A stretch of 64,000 nucleotides of DNA from Paragonimus skrjabini miyazakii (lineage: Eukaryota > Platyhelminthes > Trematoda > Plagiorchiida > Troglotrematidae): positions 178,428 to 242,427 of the forward strand of contig JTDE01000024.1 in NCBI GenBank assembly GCA_014338405.1, written 5' to 3'. Position 1 is the first letter of the stretch. Every line of letters begins with the position of its first letter. This document shows positions 1-9,250 of this stretch, in pieces. A program made the position numbers and the translations under genes. The notes under the pieces are model-generated. The model was not told where the DNA came from. It saw only the letters and a program-made list of their open reading frames with translations, and did no database searches.

Positions 1-350
1 ACACGTAGAACGGACGGGCAATCAAGTGATCAGTCAAACGAGAAACCCGACCCTTATGATTGCGAAACACCTTTTTAACAGAGAAACACATCAATCCTTG
101 AAAAGGAGTCAGCGCATTTTTACGCACCCTGGTCATCAACTTCATCCCGATCAGTTTAATCTAGTCTATAAAATGAAGGTACAAACTATGATTTGGTTAA
201 AGAAAAACAATAAACTTTATCAGTTTCTCAATAAGTAGCTACATGGCTCGCGTGTCCGACTTTTGATGCCGTGTGTATTGATACGTGTAGTCGAACTGGT
301 CGTGAACACTCTTCAACTGTAGAGTAAACATCACTTTTACCTGATTACAG
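1..350. other. Non-coding, nothing recognised
   Basis: AT-rich sequence with no recognisable protein, repeat or RNA. Its last 30 bases form a pyrimidine-rich tract ending in TACAG at 350, which reads as a good splice acceptor for the exon candidate that follows. Confidence 0.5.
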
Positions 351-538
351 TGCAGTGTCTTAGGAAAACTTCTCCGCTACCTGCTTTCGAAGAGGAACTC
401 AAAGCTCGATTTTCATACCTGATAGAGGGCCATCTTTCCACGGCAGAGATTAGAACGCCGGTCACGTTCTTACGAAACAACCGTGTTTATCACCATGCAT
501 TTATCCTCATATCAGGCAGGAAGGAATTGCCTCCTTGA
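351..538 (+). CDS. Candidate 3'-terminal exon, unknown protein
   Basis: Seen: a splice-acceptor-like tract (pyrimidine-rich, ending TTACAG) at 350 is followed by 61 open codons ending in TGA at 536-538. An AATAAA signal lies at 626-631, about 90 bases after the stop. The peptide contains AFEEELKARFSYLIEGH and ends SGRKELPP. It is mixed-charge and soluble-looking, with no membrane segment. Codon positions look coding: purine-rich first positions and few G at second positions. I do not recognise a family. The upstream part of any gene would lie outside the window. It may be a chance open frame, since acceptor-like tracts and AATAAA are both common in AT-rich DNA. Confidence 0.28.
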
Positions 539-625
539 AACTCTCAGACACATTTCTTTGTGACTACTTTCCAGTTTGTCTAATCACTAGAGGGGAATAC
601 AGTGAATCTGTCACTAACCTCACCG

Positions 626-631
626 AATAAA
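626..631 (+). promoter_or_regulatory. Possible polyadenylation signal (AATAAA)
   Basis: Canonical AATAAA hexamer about 90 bases downstream of the TGA of the 351-538 exon candidate. Its weight depends entirely on that exon being real. Confidence 0.25.
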
Positions 632-2022
632 CTCACGGCTAGAACTTCTAAGACAAACTGAAATAGCAGAAATCTGTAAACATGTTCCGGAAAATTTTTG
701 CTCACTCTCAAAAAATTCAACAGTGACAACTGATAAGATATAGACACAAAGTTGTCATTTTGCAAAACCTGGCATTTTGTTTTCCTGTTGAACTAGATGA
801 CAGGAACCCAACGCCAGGAAAGTGGCTGTCTTATCAACGTCTCTTAGGTCGGCAACCGTGTACGTCAAGTGGATCGCAAACTCACATGAAAATGACATAT
901 TCAGACAAACCAAATTAGAAAATGCTTCGAACGAGAACTTTCAAAATGATTCCCTTTGGCAAGTTAAGATATACTCTTCTCAAATGTTTTGCCTCAAAAG
1001 ATCAAGAAACAAAGGTTTTGTCGTCTTTGAATGTTTCGCTCAAGGAAATCTCAAATTGGGTAGCATGCGACTCCAACTAATTTGAGATAAAAGGATAGAA
1101 ACCCATCAGTAGTGTTCACACAATCATCTAATCCCTAGAAAGCCATCGTCTACCTGTTCTGATTGACTTCCGAAAGTTTATAGAAAAATAATTAGTTTAC
1201 CAGTACCTCCGTACACAACTGACTGTCATTTTCCCGCATAAAACTATAGTGAGCGCCGCTGTTAGCTATCAAACCGGAAGTGTCACTCAAGAATTCCCAT
1301 CAAAATTGGATTGGAATGCAGGAAGTTTATACGGATTCGGTTTAATGAATCGCACAAGCGAAAACACCCACGACAAAACACTTGAATGTAATGACTAATT
1401 TATGGCGGACATAAACTTGTTTAGCATACTGTCAGTTTGCGATTTCCTTTACATAAAAGTCCTGTTCCATAGCCATCAACAATGTTCGGCACGTTTCCAG
1501 TTTGGTAGAGGCTAGCTTGTCGTTATCACCAGATCTACTGTGTTACAGTGATAGCATGAAACGTGCAATCCTTGGTATTCAGTGTCAACTCTCTTACCCG
1601 ACCAGATTTAATGGGAAAATCAACAATTATCCACTAATCTGGCTACCAGGCTCACAGGTGTAGTAGCTGATGGATTAATCAGCATATGAATACTAAAGTT
1701 GTTATTTACAGATGTAATACATCTTAAGTTTTAATGTTATGAAAATTGTCTTAATATTTTGAACTGCAGAAGCTTCTCCTAAACTGCTCTTTACCGTGTT
1801 GATAAAGTTTGATCATAATCGAGCAATTAGTTTTCATGTAACTGAATACCGGCCGGAACGATCTAGCATTAATTTTTTCTACCGTTTAAGGGCTAGCCTA
1901 GTGTTTGTAATTATGCCTAATGTGTTGTACAGCATTCCTAAATGACCGTTAAGAACGGGAAGCCAGAACATCGTGAGATTTCTCCATGGATTACAATCAA
2001 TAGTTTTTTTTCATTTTCAAAG
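632..2022. other. Non-coding, nothing recognised
   Basis: No recognisable gene or repeat. Open frames at 822-1085 (plus) and 580-765 (minus) have no homology I can see. The last 35 bases form a very strong T-rich tract ending TTTTCAAAG, acceptor-like, for the 2,023 exon candidate. Confidence 0.5.
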
Positions 2023-2191
2023 ATCGATTGACGCAGTCATCTTGATGGGAGATGGAGTGAATGTAAAATCAATTAACGGAACACCTCGAAGGATTTTCAT
2101 AAACATTGCAGGGTCAAGAACAGTATACGTGGTCCTTTCTGCTTACAAACTCCATGAAAAGCGCAAACTTGAAGTAATTTATACCAACTGA
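2023..2191 (+). CDS. Candidate 3'-terminal exon, unknown protein
   Basis: Seen: one of the best acceptor-like tracts in the window (long T run, then CATTTTCAAAG) precedes 55 open codons ending in TGA at 2,189-2,191. AATAAA follows at 2,335-2,340. About two thirds of the codons begin with a purine and second-position G is rare, as in real coding DNA. The peptide runs SIDAVILMGDGVNVKS... to ...KRKLEVIYTN and reads like the last beta-strands of a globular domain. I cannot name the family. If both this and the 351-538 candidate are real, they would be alternative last exons or belong to two genes. Inference only. Confidence 0.3.
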
Positions 2192-2334
2192 TCTTTGAGC
2201 CCTTATCTGAAACAACTATTTTTTTATATAGGCTGGTTTTATGGAATTTAACCGGGTTCAGATATGGTTAGTATCCCAGCCTAATTGATGAAGTGGATGA
2301 AGACGTGAGGATTCAGGATGAAAGGAGCCATTGA

Positions 2335-2340
2335 AATAAA
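2335..2340 (+). promoter_or_regulatory. Possible polyadenylation signal (AATAAA)
   Basis: AATAAA about 145 bases after the stop of the 2,023-2,191 exon candidate. Confidence 0.22.
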
Positions 2341-4089
2341 ACGTGCAGGCTAGAGCAAATGAGTTGTGGGCTCCGAAATATTGAAAACTATTGAGTTGGG
2401 ACAGCTACCACACATATACCTATAGTAATATACTAATCATAGGAATGCAACAAAAGGTTTGACGTATTACGAGAGCTACTTGATAATCATGGAATTTTAT
2501 AGGTTTTACGAAGGTTGCAATGCTTAAACACACTTGATTTTGCGTTGGACAGATCAAACGGTGAGGAGAGAGCAAACATAAGAAAAACAGGAGAACGCTA
2601 AGGTTCCTTTTAGAAGTGGTAAAGATCATGACCGTATGGTTCAAAATGAGGCTAAGTTTGAGTAGAATATCAGAAGAGGAGATCAACTGATCGCGGCAAT
2701 CAAGAACGAAGCAGACGTGATTCAGCTTGCTAACTTTGGAGCTAAAAGACTTACACCGCCTCACAGTTGTTTTAATACTCAAGGTGACTGAAGACTCGGT
2801 CTTTGTGAACATATGCCTTAAGTCTTCGCCTAAAGTTATCTAGTGATATCGAGGTTGTAGCAGATTCAAACTGGTTGTTCCATTAACTCCGAAACAATGT
2901 TGCTTCCCTATGAGGTAACATATAAATTGTTATAACTTCAGAGAGTTACATGCAACTCAGTGATTCGTATCGAGTGTTAGAATGTACCTCAGTGTATCCC
3001 ATTGCACCGGTTGATAGCAATCTTTAAGCGAAGTTAATAAGACCGTCCCTAATATGCTCGTAATAGGTGTAAACTTGACCACGTTTAAACAGTGCTTCTT
3101 GGTAGGTTGTTGTGACTTTTAGAAACTCGAACTGGCGTAAGGAACGAGTGGATAACATACTTAGCGGTTCTTTCAAGACACTGGGGAAATAACATAGGGG
3201 TTGCGTGAATAGTTAGTCATCTTCCTGTCTTTTGAAGCACAATGCATTATGTTATAAGAGTGACCTTGCTGTCACCAAGAGTCACTCTCTCAGAGATAAT
3301 CGACAAGATTCCTTGGTTTTTGGAAAAGCTACCAGCGCAATTAATTCAGAAAATGGCACCCTGTAGCATAAACCTGATAACAATATTTTTATCGCTGGAA
3401 AGTTTTATCTCGTTTACCATTAGTGCTACAAAGTAGTTCACAGGTAAGGCTGAAACCATTTATTGAGTTCAGTCAGTATTGATGCTTATATTTTCGTAAT
3501 GCTTCCCTTGTCTGATTTAGAATACAACAATAACTGACACCAAAATTTGGTCACCTGCAGTTGTTGTGTATTCAATGCGGACCAGTTGGGACTGAGCAAA
3601 ATTATGTGCATCGCCTGATTTGATTATACAGTCTACCCTGGTTGGGTGTCCTTACATCACGGATATTGTAACCTTGTCGAACTCACAGCCGTCGTCTAAT
3701 AGCAGGTCGATTGCAACCTTCAGCCAAATTGTATCATACTGTTCTCATATCAGGTCATCTCAGCTGACTGTGTACAAGTTCCCGGTGGAACCAAGTTTAC
3801 GGTTTACTGAACAGACCTTGCTAATTCTGTAAGGAGTGACATCCTGTGGACATTGTGACACGATAGGGCATGTATGCTTCTTGAGTGCGATGGGCTATCA
3901 TTTGCGGTAAAATGTTTACATGTAAAACAGTAATACACTCAAGCCCGTAACTTACATGGATCTACAGGCTAGAAATATATTTTACGTGAGTTAAGAGACT
4001 ACTTGAAAAAAACAAAAATAGGTTTGCAAACCGTCGTGAAAATCTTTTTTATTGCCAAACCGCGTTCAGCTATAACTCATTGTAACGGT
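2341..4089. other. Non-coding, nothing recognised
   Basis: Open frames at 2,420-2,812 (minus), 3,242-3,436 and 3,620-3,832 (plus) show no recognisable domain, and their lengths fit chance in AT-rich DNA. Confidence 0.45.
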
Positions 4090-4160
4090 TCATGATGCCG
4101 AGCCTCAAACTGACACCGCACGACCGATTTCGTCCCTGTTTGCTCTCATCAGGTCCAGGT
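4090..4160 (+). repeat. Dispersed repeat, copy A of a diverged pair
   Basis: The segment starting CATGATGC and containing ACGACCGATTTCGT recurs, diverged, at 4,929-5,000 in the same orientation. Spacing and flanking matches (CATGATGC, CAAAC-GACAC, ACGACCGATTTCGT, TGTT) show common descent rather than one short chance match. The family is not identified. Confidence 0.5.
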
Positions 4161-4650
4161 AGACTGAATGAGTGACCGACAACCCCTATTGTGAGAGAAC
4201 ATAGTTTTTAACCCATCAACTTAAGGTTTTCTTGAGCATCGTCTATGATGTGGATATTTATGTATAGGTGATAGACAACTGGTTCACGCTCTCTGTGTAT
4301 GTTGCACAAAGTCCACCACGGACTGCTAGTTTGTTCCATGTCTTAGCTGTGATTTATACATGACAGTAAAGAGGGGTCTGTAATATACTTGTGAATAAAT
4401 GCACTGGATGAACTTTAACGGATACTAAATGCCTATGTGAAGAACTAAAACAAAACTAAAGTGGGCCGTCGAATAAGGACTGCGCGTTAGATCAATCGGC
4501 CATTTTGGTCAATTCATATTATGCACTGAATATATGATTCTGAATATGGAACACCAGAAATGGAAATACCTACGAAGTTCTTTGGTCAAACATGTGGAGT
4601 CTACAATGAGTATGGAGTGAAGCATACATGTATTCTTCTGTGCATTAACA

Positions 4651-4893
4651 ATGGTTGTGAGAGACGATAATTTTCTATTTATTTGCTATCATGAGACACC
4701 AGAACCCTACTTGGGTTATAAACATACAGTGTATTCTTCAGGCAATCGTGAATCTTTAAGTGAGGTAAATGAGTGTGACGGGAGTAAAGACTTCTTATCG
4801 TCAACATTCTTACAATTAAAGAGTCAGGCAAACCTCGAAATGTTGGCTTCACTTGAAGAATATCAAATTCTGACCGTCTTCATTGTAATATAG
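4651..4893 (+). CDS. Weak coding candidate, unknown
   Basis: An ATG-initiated frame of 80 codons with a mixed, soluble-looking composition (start MVVRDDNFLFICYHETPEP). A donor-like GAG/GTAAAT occurs inside it near 4,766, so a splice could truncate it. There is no recognisable domain and no clear upstream acceptor. It lies between two copies of a dispersed repeat, so it may simply be repeat-borne or chance. Confidence 0.12.
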   Translation: MVVRDDNFLFICYHETPEPYLGYKHTVYSSGNRESLSEVNECDGSKDFLSSTFLQLKSQANLEMLASLEEYQILTVFIVI

Positions 4894-4928
4894 AAAGACT
4901 GTACTCACCTGGGGTTCAGTGCAATACT

Positions 4929-5000
4929 CCATGATGCACACCCCCAAACAGACACTGTACGACCGATTTCGTAGTTGTTGGAACTCACCAACTTTGGGTA
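4929..5000 (+). repeat. Dispersed repeat, copy B of a diverged pair
   Basis: Second copy of the repeat at 4,090-4,160, sharing CATGATGC and ACGACCGATTTCGT in the same order. About 840 bases separate the copies. The following sequence (TTCTATGCGCATTAAACA near 5,033) also faintly resembles that near 4,634, so the repeat unit may be longer than drawn. Confidence 0.5.
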
Positions 5001-5639
5001 GCCAGAATGGCGGATCAAACTAAAGTGTGCCCTTCTATGCGCATTAAACAGATGCGAAAAGAGTTTCAACTGAACTGCATGCCAGAAACGGTGTTTGTGG
5101 TTATCTACTCACATGCTTGGTGGCATCCGAAACGGATTAGCTTGTCACAGTGACCGAAGCCAAAGAACGCCTGCGCTTCAAACTAATACCCCAAATGGCT
5201 TGCGCTGTACCACTTGTGATTCCATTCACACACCACGTATCCGGTGTAAATCCAAAGGAATAAGACCAGTAGGTGTGAGAGTGAGGCCTTTGTGTCCAAC
5301 CGGCCAATTATGGTTAGTCAATTTAATGGCTAGCAGGAAAAGGAAACTCCCATCTCTTGGAAAATAAACAGAGAGAGAGACTGTAACGACAAATTCTAAA
5401 CTGACAAGAAAGATATGCAAAATGTAATACAAGAAGCATTTCAGTATACGAGTGCATGTTAATGCATTCCAGAGAGGATGAAGTTGAAAAACAAACTTCG
5501 AAGTTGAACTACAAAATGATCAGGCAAATGATTCATCCTTCACTACACCGACAAAGCTCAAGGAAAGAATGGGTAGAAAACTACAGACGCTCAAGCTTCT
5601 GAAAAGAGGAGTGGATTAGTTGCTCAACGACCATAGTTT
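5001..5639. other. Non-coding, short GA microsatellite
   Basis: Contains a short (GA)n tract near 5,370-5,380. A 90-codon open frame at 5,095-5,367 has no recognisable domain. This block lies 3' of the minus-strand LINE and may include its tail. Confidence 0.35.
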
Positions 5640-5707
5640 TGGTCGATGCAATAATTAACAAAAGTAGAGTGGATATATTGATATGACATCTGAGCCCAAC
5701 GTACTCG

Positions 5708-6256
5708 TTATCTCTTCGCCGTCGGTGCACTGTGAGTACGCTGGTGGCCTACTAGTCCCAAACAGCCAGCGCATTCATGGCCACACACATCGCAACGCCT
5801 TATAGTCATGTCACCACGACCTACGACACCGATGGTTCCCTTTCGTTTTCTGCCGCACAATAACTGCTCGTTGAACTCGCGGACACCCATCCAAATCGTA
5901 TTCTTCCAAGCAATCCGATTCACCGCTAAGTCTTCCCAAAATCTAAAACCAATTTTACAACATGAAAGACTTACTTGCACAACATCCTGGTATCTCCGCT
6001 TTTGACCACCAGGATTTCGCCTACCTGATCTCAGTTGTCCATACAGCAGCTGCTTCGTAATATGGTCATCGCCCATCCGACGGACGTCATCTAGCCAACG
6101 AAGCTGATTAAGCATCAGCATGGCTTCCATCCCGTTCATGTCCGCTGCCCGCAGTACCTCAGTGTTCGGGACCATGTCCGACCACCGAATACCCAAGATG
6201 CGTATTAGACGTTGCAAATGAAAGCGGCTCAGATGGCGCACATTTCGCTGGTACAA
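5708..6256 (-). pseudogene. LINE ORF fragment: C-terminal domain with C2H2 zinc finger
   Basis: C-terminal segment of the LINE polyprotein, 182 codons open. It carries the post-RT region typical of these elements (QLRWLDDVRRMGDDH, KQLLYGQL, then FWEDLAVNR-AW). At residues 155-175 is a classical zinc finger: Cys-x2-Cys, 12 residues, His-x3-His (CDVCGHEC...GHQRTH), then a short basic tail and stop. The finger may help bind RNA or DNA during target-primed reverse transcription; that role is inferred. It is the best-preserved end of the element. Confidence 0.9.
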
Positions 6257-6274
6257 TGTCCACGTTTCACTGCC

Positions 6275-6685
6275 TTACAGCAGTATAGACAGCACCATTG
6301 TGCGGTCGACAAAGAGCTTAGTGCTCGGCTTCAGGCTGTGGTTCTTCCAAACACGTCTTTCGAGACATCCAAAAGCAGCACTAGCCTTCGCCTCACGCGC
6401 TCTTAACTCGCAGTCTGCAGACAGATCGGTGGAAGAGGTGCTACCCAAGTAGAAAATATTTGTGCAGCCGTCGATGATGGCTTCATTGACGTGGATTTGG
6501 GGTGAAGGTGAACAGACAGCACCTCCATCCGGAGAAGGCTGAAAGAAGGAAAACGTCTTATCTGTGTAGGTGTTCAATCCGAATTTGGATGCCACGGTCG
6601 CGAAAGCCGTGGTCAGTCGATGTAATTCGTCCAAGCTGTGTGCGGACAGCACGCTGTCATCTGCGAACAGAAACATGCGCATCAC
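6275..6685 (-). pseudogene. LINE ORF fragment: RT palm with FADD box
   Basis: Reverse transcriptase fragment. The catalytic box LFADDSVL lies at residues 6-13, followed by the thumb-side sequence (LGLNTYTDKT-like, FYLGSTSS, then SAAFGCLERRVWKN). FADD is the LINE equivalent of YxDD and keeps both aspartates. The frame is interrupted on both sides: the link to the upstream RT half (6,726-7,181) and to the C-terminal piece needs frame changes. Confidence 0.9.
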
Positions 6686-6725
6686 TGAGGTATGTAACCG
6701 AGTTGGGGCGCAGACGTCTAGCCGT

Positions 6726-7181
6726 TCAGTACTCTACCCCGAAAGCGTTCTCCTCAGAGTCCTGAAAAGCAACTGTTAGAATGGCAGTCAAATATAAATT
6801 AAATAGGGATGTGGCTAACACATAACCCTTCCCCACACCAGTGACATTGCCAATGTCATCACAGGTTGATCCACACAATTGCACCTTTGCCCTCATGCCC
6901 AGATGTAACATTCGAATTAAATTGACGAACTTACCTGGACATCCAAACTTACCTAGCACCGTCCACAATGCCTCGCGGCTCACGGAATCGAACGCCTTGG
7001 TGAAGTCTACGAAGAGGGTATACAGGGGCTTGTTCCGTTCCCGGCACTTCTCTTGAGGCTGTAGAGCAGCAAACACCAGGCCGATCGTACTCCGACTCGC
7101 CCGGAATCCGCTTTGCTCCTCAGGAACATCGGCCTTCAATAAATCCGTATTCAGCCGGTTCAGAAGGATTCTGGCAAGCAC
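6726..7181 (-). pseudogene. LINE ORF fragment: RT fingers and palm
   Basis: Reverse transcriptase core: EEQSGFRASRSTIG, then motif A FVDFTKAFDSV with its catalytic Asp, then a motif B region. Where LINE RTs usually have VRQGC-LSP-LFNLYL, this copy reads VGKGYVLATSLFNLYL, so motif B is damaged by substitutions. Upstream of 7,181 the same strand reads CPDSYRGISLLS in another frame, confirming a frameshift between linker and RT. Confidence 0.93.
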
Positions 7182-7535
7182 CTTGCCTGCGCAGCTCAGC
7201 AGACTGATGCCCCGATAGCTGTCGGGGCATTACTTGTTACCCTTCCCTTCAAACGAAACGCATTATCACATCCTTTAAATCTTGTGGCATCACCTCCTAC
7301 TCCATGATGGAGTGAACCAGCTGGAGTAGTGCACGTTCCACCGCCGGCCCGCCATTCTTCAGGATCTCGCCTGGCAATCCATCATCACCTGCAGCTTTCC
7401 CGTTGCGAAGTTTACCAACTCTAGTAAATCAGGAGCGAGAGCAAGTAAAGGCTTGATGGCCTGTTGCGGCAGGCTGTTCACGGTCACCCAATCAATAGTA
7501 GCAGGACGATTTAGTAGGCTACCAAAGTGTTTACG

Positions 7536-8156
7536 TCAGACCTTCATGATGTCCTTTGGCTGGGTGCACGAACTGCCGGTGTCCACTTCTACCAGTGCTT
7601 TAGTAGACTGGGTAAATGGACCGAATATCGCTTTGAGAGAATGGTAGAACTGTTGTCGACGATCTGCGAAGCCCTGTATCCATTCACCCTGATTCATCCA
7701 CCAGTTGTCCTTAATTCCGCGAACACGCTCGACCAGTTGACGGCGGATAATTCGGAACGTCGCCTTCTTCGCTACATTACCCGGGACCACTGCGTGGGCG
7801 GCAAACGTGGTATTCTTCTTTCGTACCAGTTCGGCGATACCCGCGTTGTTGTTGTCAAACCAGTCCGGACGATTCTGGCGTTTGACACCAATCGTCTCGG
7901 TGGCTGTCGTCGTGATCCGTTTTTTGATTAACTGCCACATACCCTCAGCGGTAGTAAATACAGAAGCGTTGTGCAGACGATCAGTAGCAACACACTGAAA
8001 AGCGACCCTTGACTCACAGTTCTCCAGTCGTTTGACATCCAACTTCCGTCGTTGTCCGGAAAATCTACTATAAACAGGCTTACAAACATGGATAAACCAT
8101 TTGGTCCTGACCAGTCTATGATCAGTGCGACTTTCAGCGCCGCGCATCACCCGCAC
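7536..8156 (-). pseudogene. LINE ORF fragment: endonuclease C-terminus and linker
   Basis: 206 open codons covering the end of the APE endonuclease (VRVMRGAES-TDHRLVRTK, with the conserved Asp-His near the end of the fold) and a long linker to the RT (WMNQGEWIQGFADRRQQ, then EVDTGSSCTQPKDI). It is the longest open frame in the window, and open only because this segment happens to lack lesions. A stop follows at the IMKV boundary before the RT region. Confidence 0.9.
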
Positions 8157-8360
8157 TTCACGAATGTTACGCTACCGCACAATCACGTAACCAAGCAAGC
8201 GATGTTCACCGCTTCGGGGTTGAGTCCGCGTTGTGATATCGCTCGCATCCATCTGTAATCGGGTGCTCGTGATAGTCAGTTCGTGAGTAGCACACAGGTG
8301 GAGCAGATGATCACCGTTCTTTTTGACTGAACCGGTGCCGTAGGGACCGAGGACTCCCAG

Positions 8361-8930
8361 TCAAGCTACCGGGTCGTGGCCAACTCCGGCGTTCAAGTCA
8401 CCCAAAACAAACAGTCGATCACTCACCGGCACCGACCGGATTGTAATGAACAGTTGGTCATAGAACTGGTCCTTTGTATCGTTAGTCTGGCACATTGTTT
8501 GACCATGAACACCTATACATGTGGCACACTTATCTCGACCGAGTCGCAGGCGCATGGACAGCATTCGAGGACTGATGCAGTGCGGTTCGCTTATCATCAA
8601 AGCGTTTATGCGATCAGCGACTACGAAACAGACACCATGTTCCTGTGCATCATCTGTCGAGTAACCTATCCAGTAAAAGGAGTATCCGTCACCTGCTTCC
8701 TGTAACTTACCTTGGTCCGCAAGCCTTGTCTTGCTCAAGGCTGCTACGTCGATCCCATAGAGATGCAGTTCCATCGCGACCAGTGCAGTGCGCCGTACTG
8801 GCCGTCTTTTGGAGCTGCATTGATCTAGCGGCGTGCGCACATTCCATGTTCCAACACAGAGTGTCTTGCGTCCACGAGCCTGTTTGAGGTTGGTTTTCGT
8901 GTCACTGAAACTTGGGCGAGCATAATCTGC
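8361..8930 (-). pseudogene. LINE ORF fragment: endonuclease N-terminus
   Basis: N-terminal half of the APE-type endonuclease, open from just after an in-frame TGA at 8,931-8,933 to the stop after GHDPVA. It begins SDTKTNLKQARGRK, then CVGTWNVRTPLD (Asn-containing first motif), GIDVAALSKTRLADQG (family equivalent of the LSE-R motif), and GDLNAGVGHD (active-site GDxNA). No ATG lies in this frame upstream, so the true start may have been upstream or lost. After the stop, the same strand continues GVLGPYGTGS in the next frame. Confidence 0.92.
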
Positions 8931-8940
8931 TCAAGGATTA

Positions 8941-9250
8941 ACATTGGGGGAAAGTATGATGACGAATGATTGACAGCAGCATATTCTTATTTATCCACCC
9001 TGCTATGTGTAACAGAAAGGGCGACCCGGTTTATCCTGCGCGACGGCCAATACAGTATGGTGTTTGGTTTCTGTTGTAAAGTCATGGTTTTTATGGGCTT
9101 AGGATACTGCCAGAACGCCCAGACCTAGAGAGGAGACTGATTGGGGCCTTCAACCAAAGCCTTTAGCTCAAAAGCCTGTACCCAAGGCAGCAGGCAACAC
9201 ACGCATCAGCATCAATCATCCAGAACATGCTCTACAGTCACAACCCAAGA
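8941..9250 (-). other. Possible LINE 5' UTR
   Basis: This tract just upstream (minus-strand sense) of the LINE endonuclease is more GC-rich than its surroundings (for example GGGCGACCCGG and GCGCGACGGCC near 9,018-9,050) and contains no gene. Its composition and position suggest untranslated leader of the LINE, but I cannot see where the element ends. Confidence 0.35.

Larger units (their letters stand above)
5640..8940 (-). mobile_element. Non-LTR retrotransposon (LINE), APE endonuclease + RT, degenerate
   Basis: A minus-strand LINE read from about 8,940 down to 5,640. In order it encodes an apurinic-type endonuclease opening with CVGTWNVRTPLD and continuing through GDLNAGVGHD to TDHRLVRTK, a linker, a reverse transcriptase with the FVDFTKAFDSV and LFADDSVL boxes, and a C-terminal domain ending in a C2H2 finger. 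These are the parts of APE-type LINEs (RTE/Jockey superfamily); the exact clade cannot be fixed by eye. The reading frame is broken by several frameshifts and stops, for example a stop just after GHDPVA and stops before the RT, so this copy should not encode an active enzyme. The 3' boundary is approximate: I see no clear poly(A), tandem tail or target-site duplication. The GC-rich segment up to about 9,250 may be its 5' UTR. Confidence 0.95.

Noticed and set aside
2420..2812. 130-codon minus-strand open frame
   Set aside because: Serine/leucine-rich, chance-like composition, no acceptor or domain; length expected by chance in AT-rich DNA.
7210..7233. GC-rich hairpin GCCCCGA...TCGGGGC
   Set aside because: It encodes the conserved CPDSYRGI segment of the LINE linker; the stem is explained by coding sequence.
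7527..8258. Plus-strand open frames over the LINE endonuclease
   Set aside because: Antisense shadows of the minus-strand LINE coding region.
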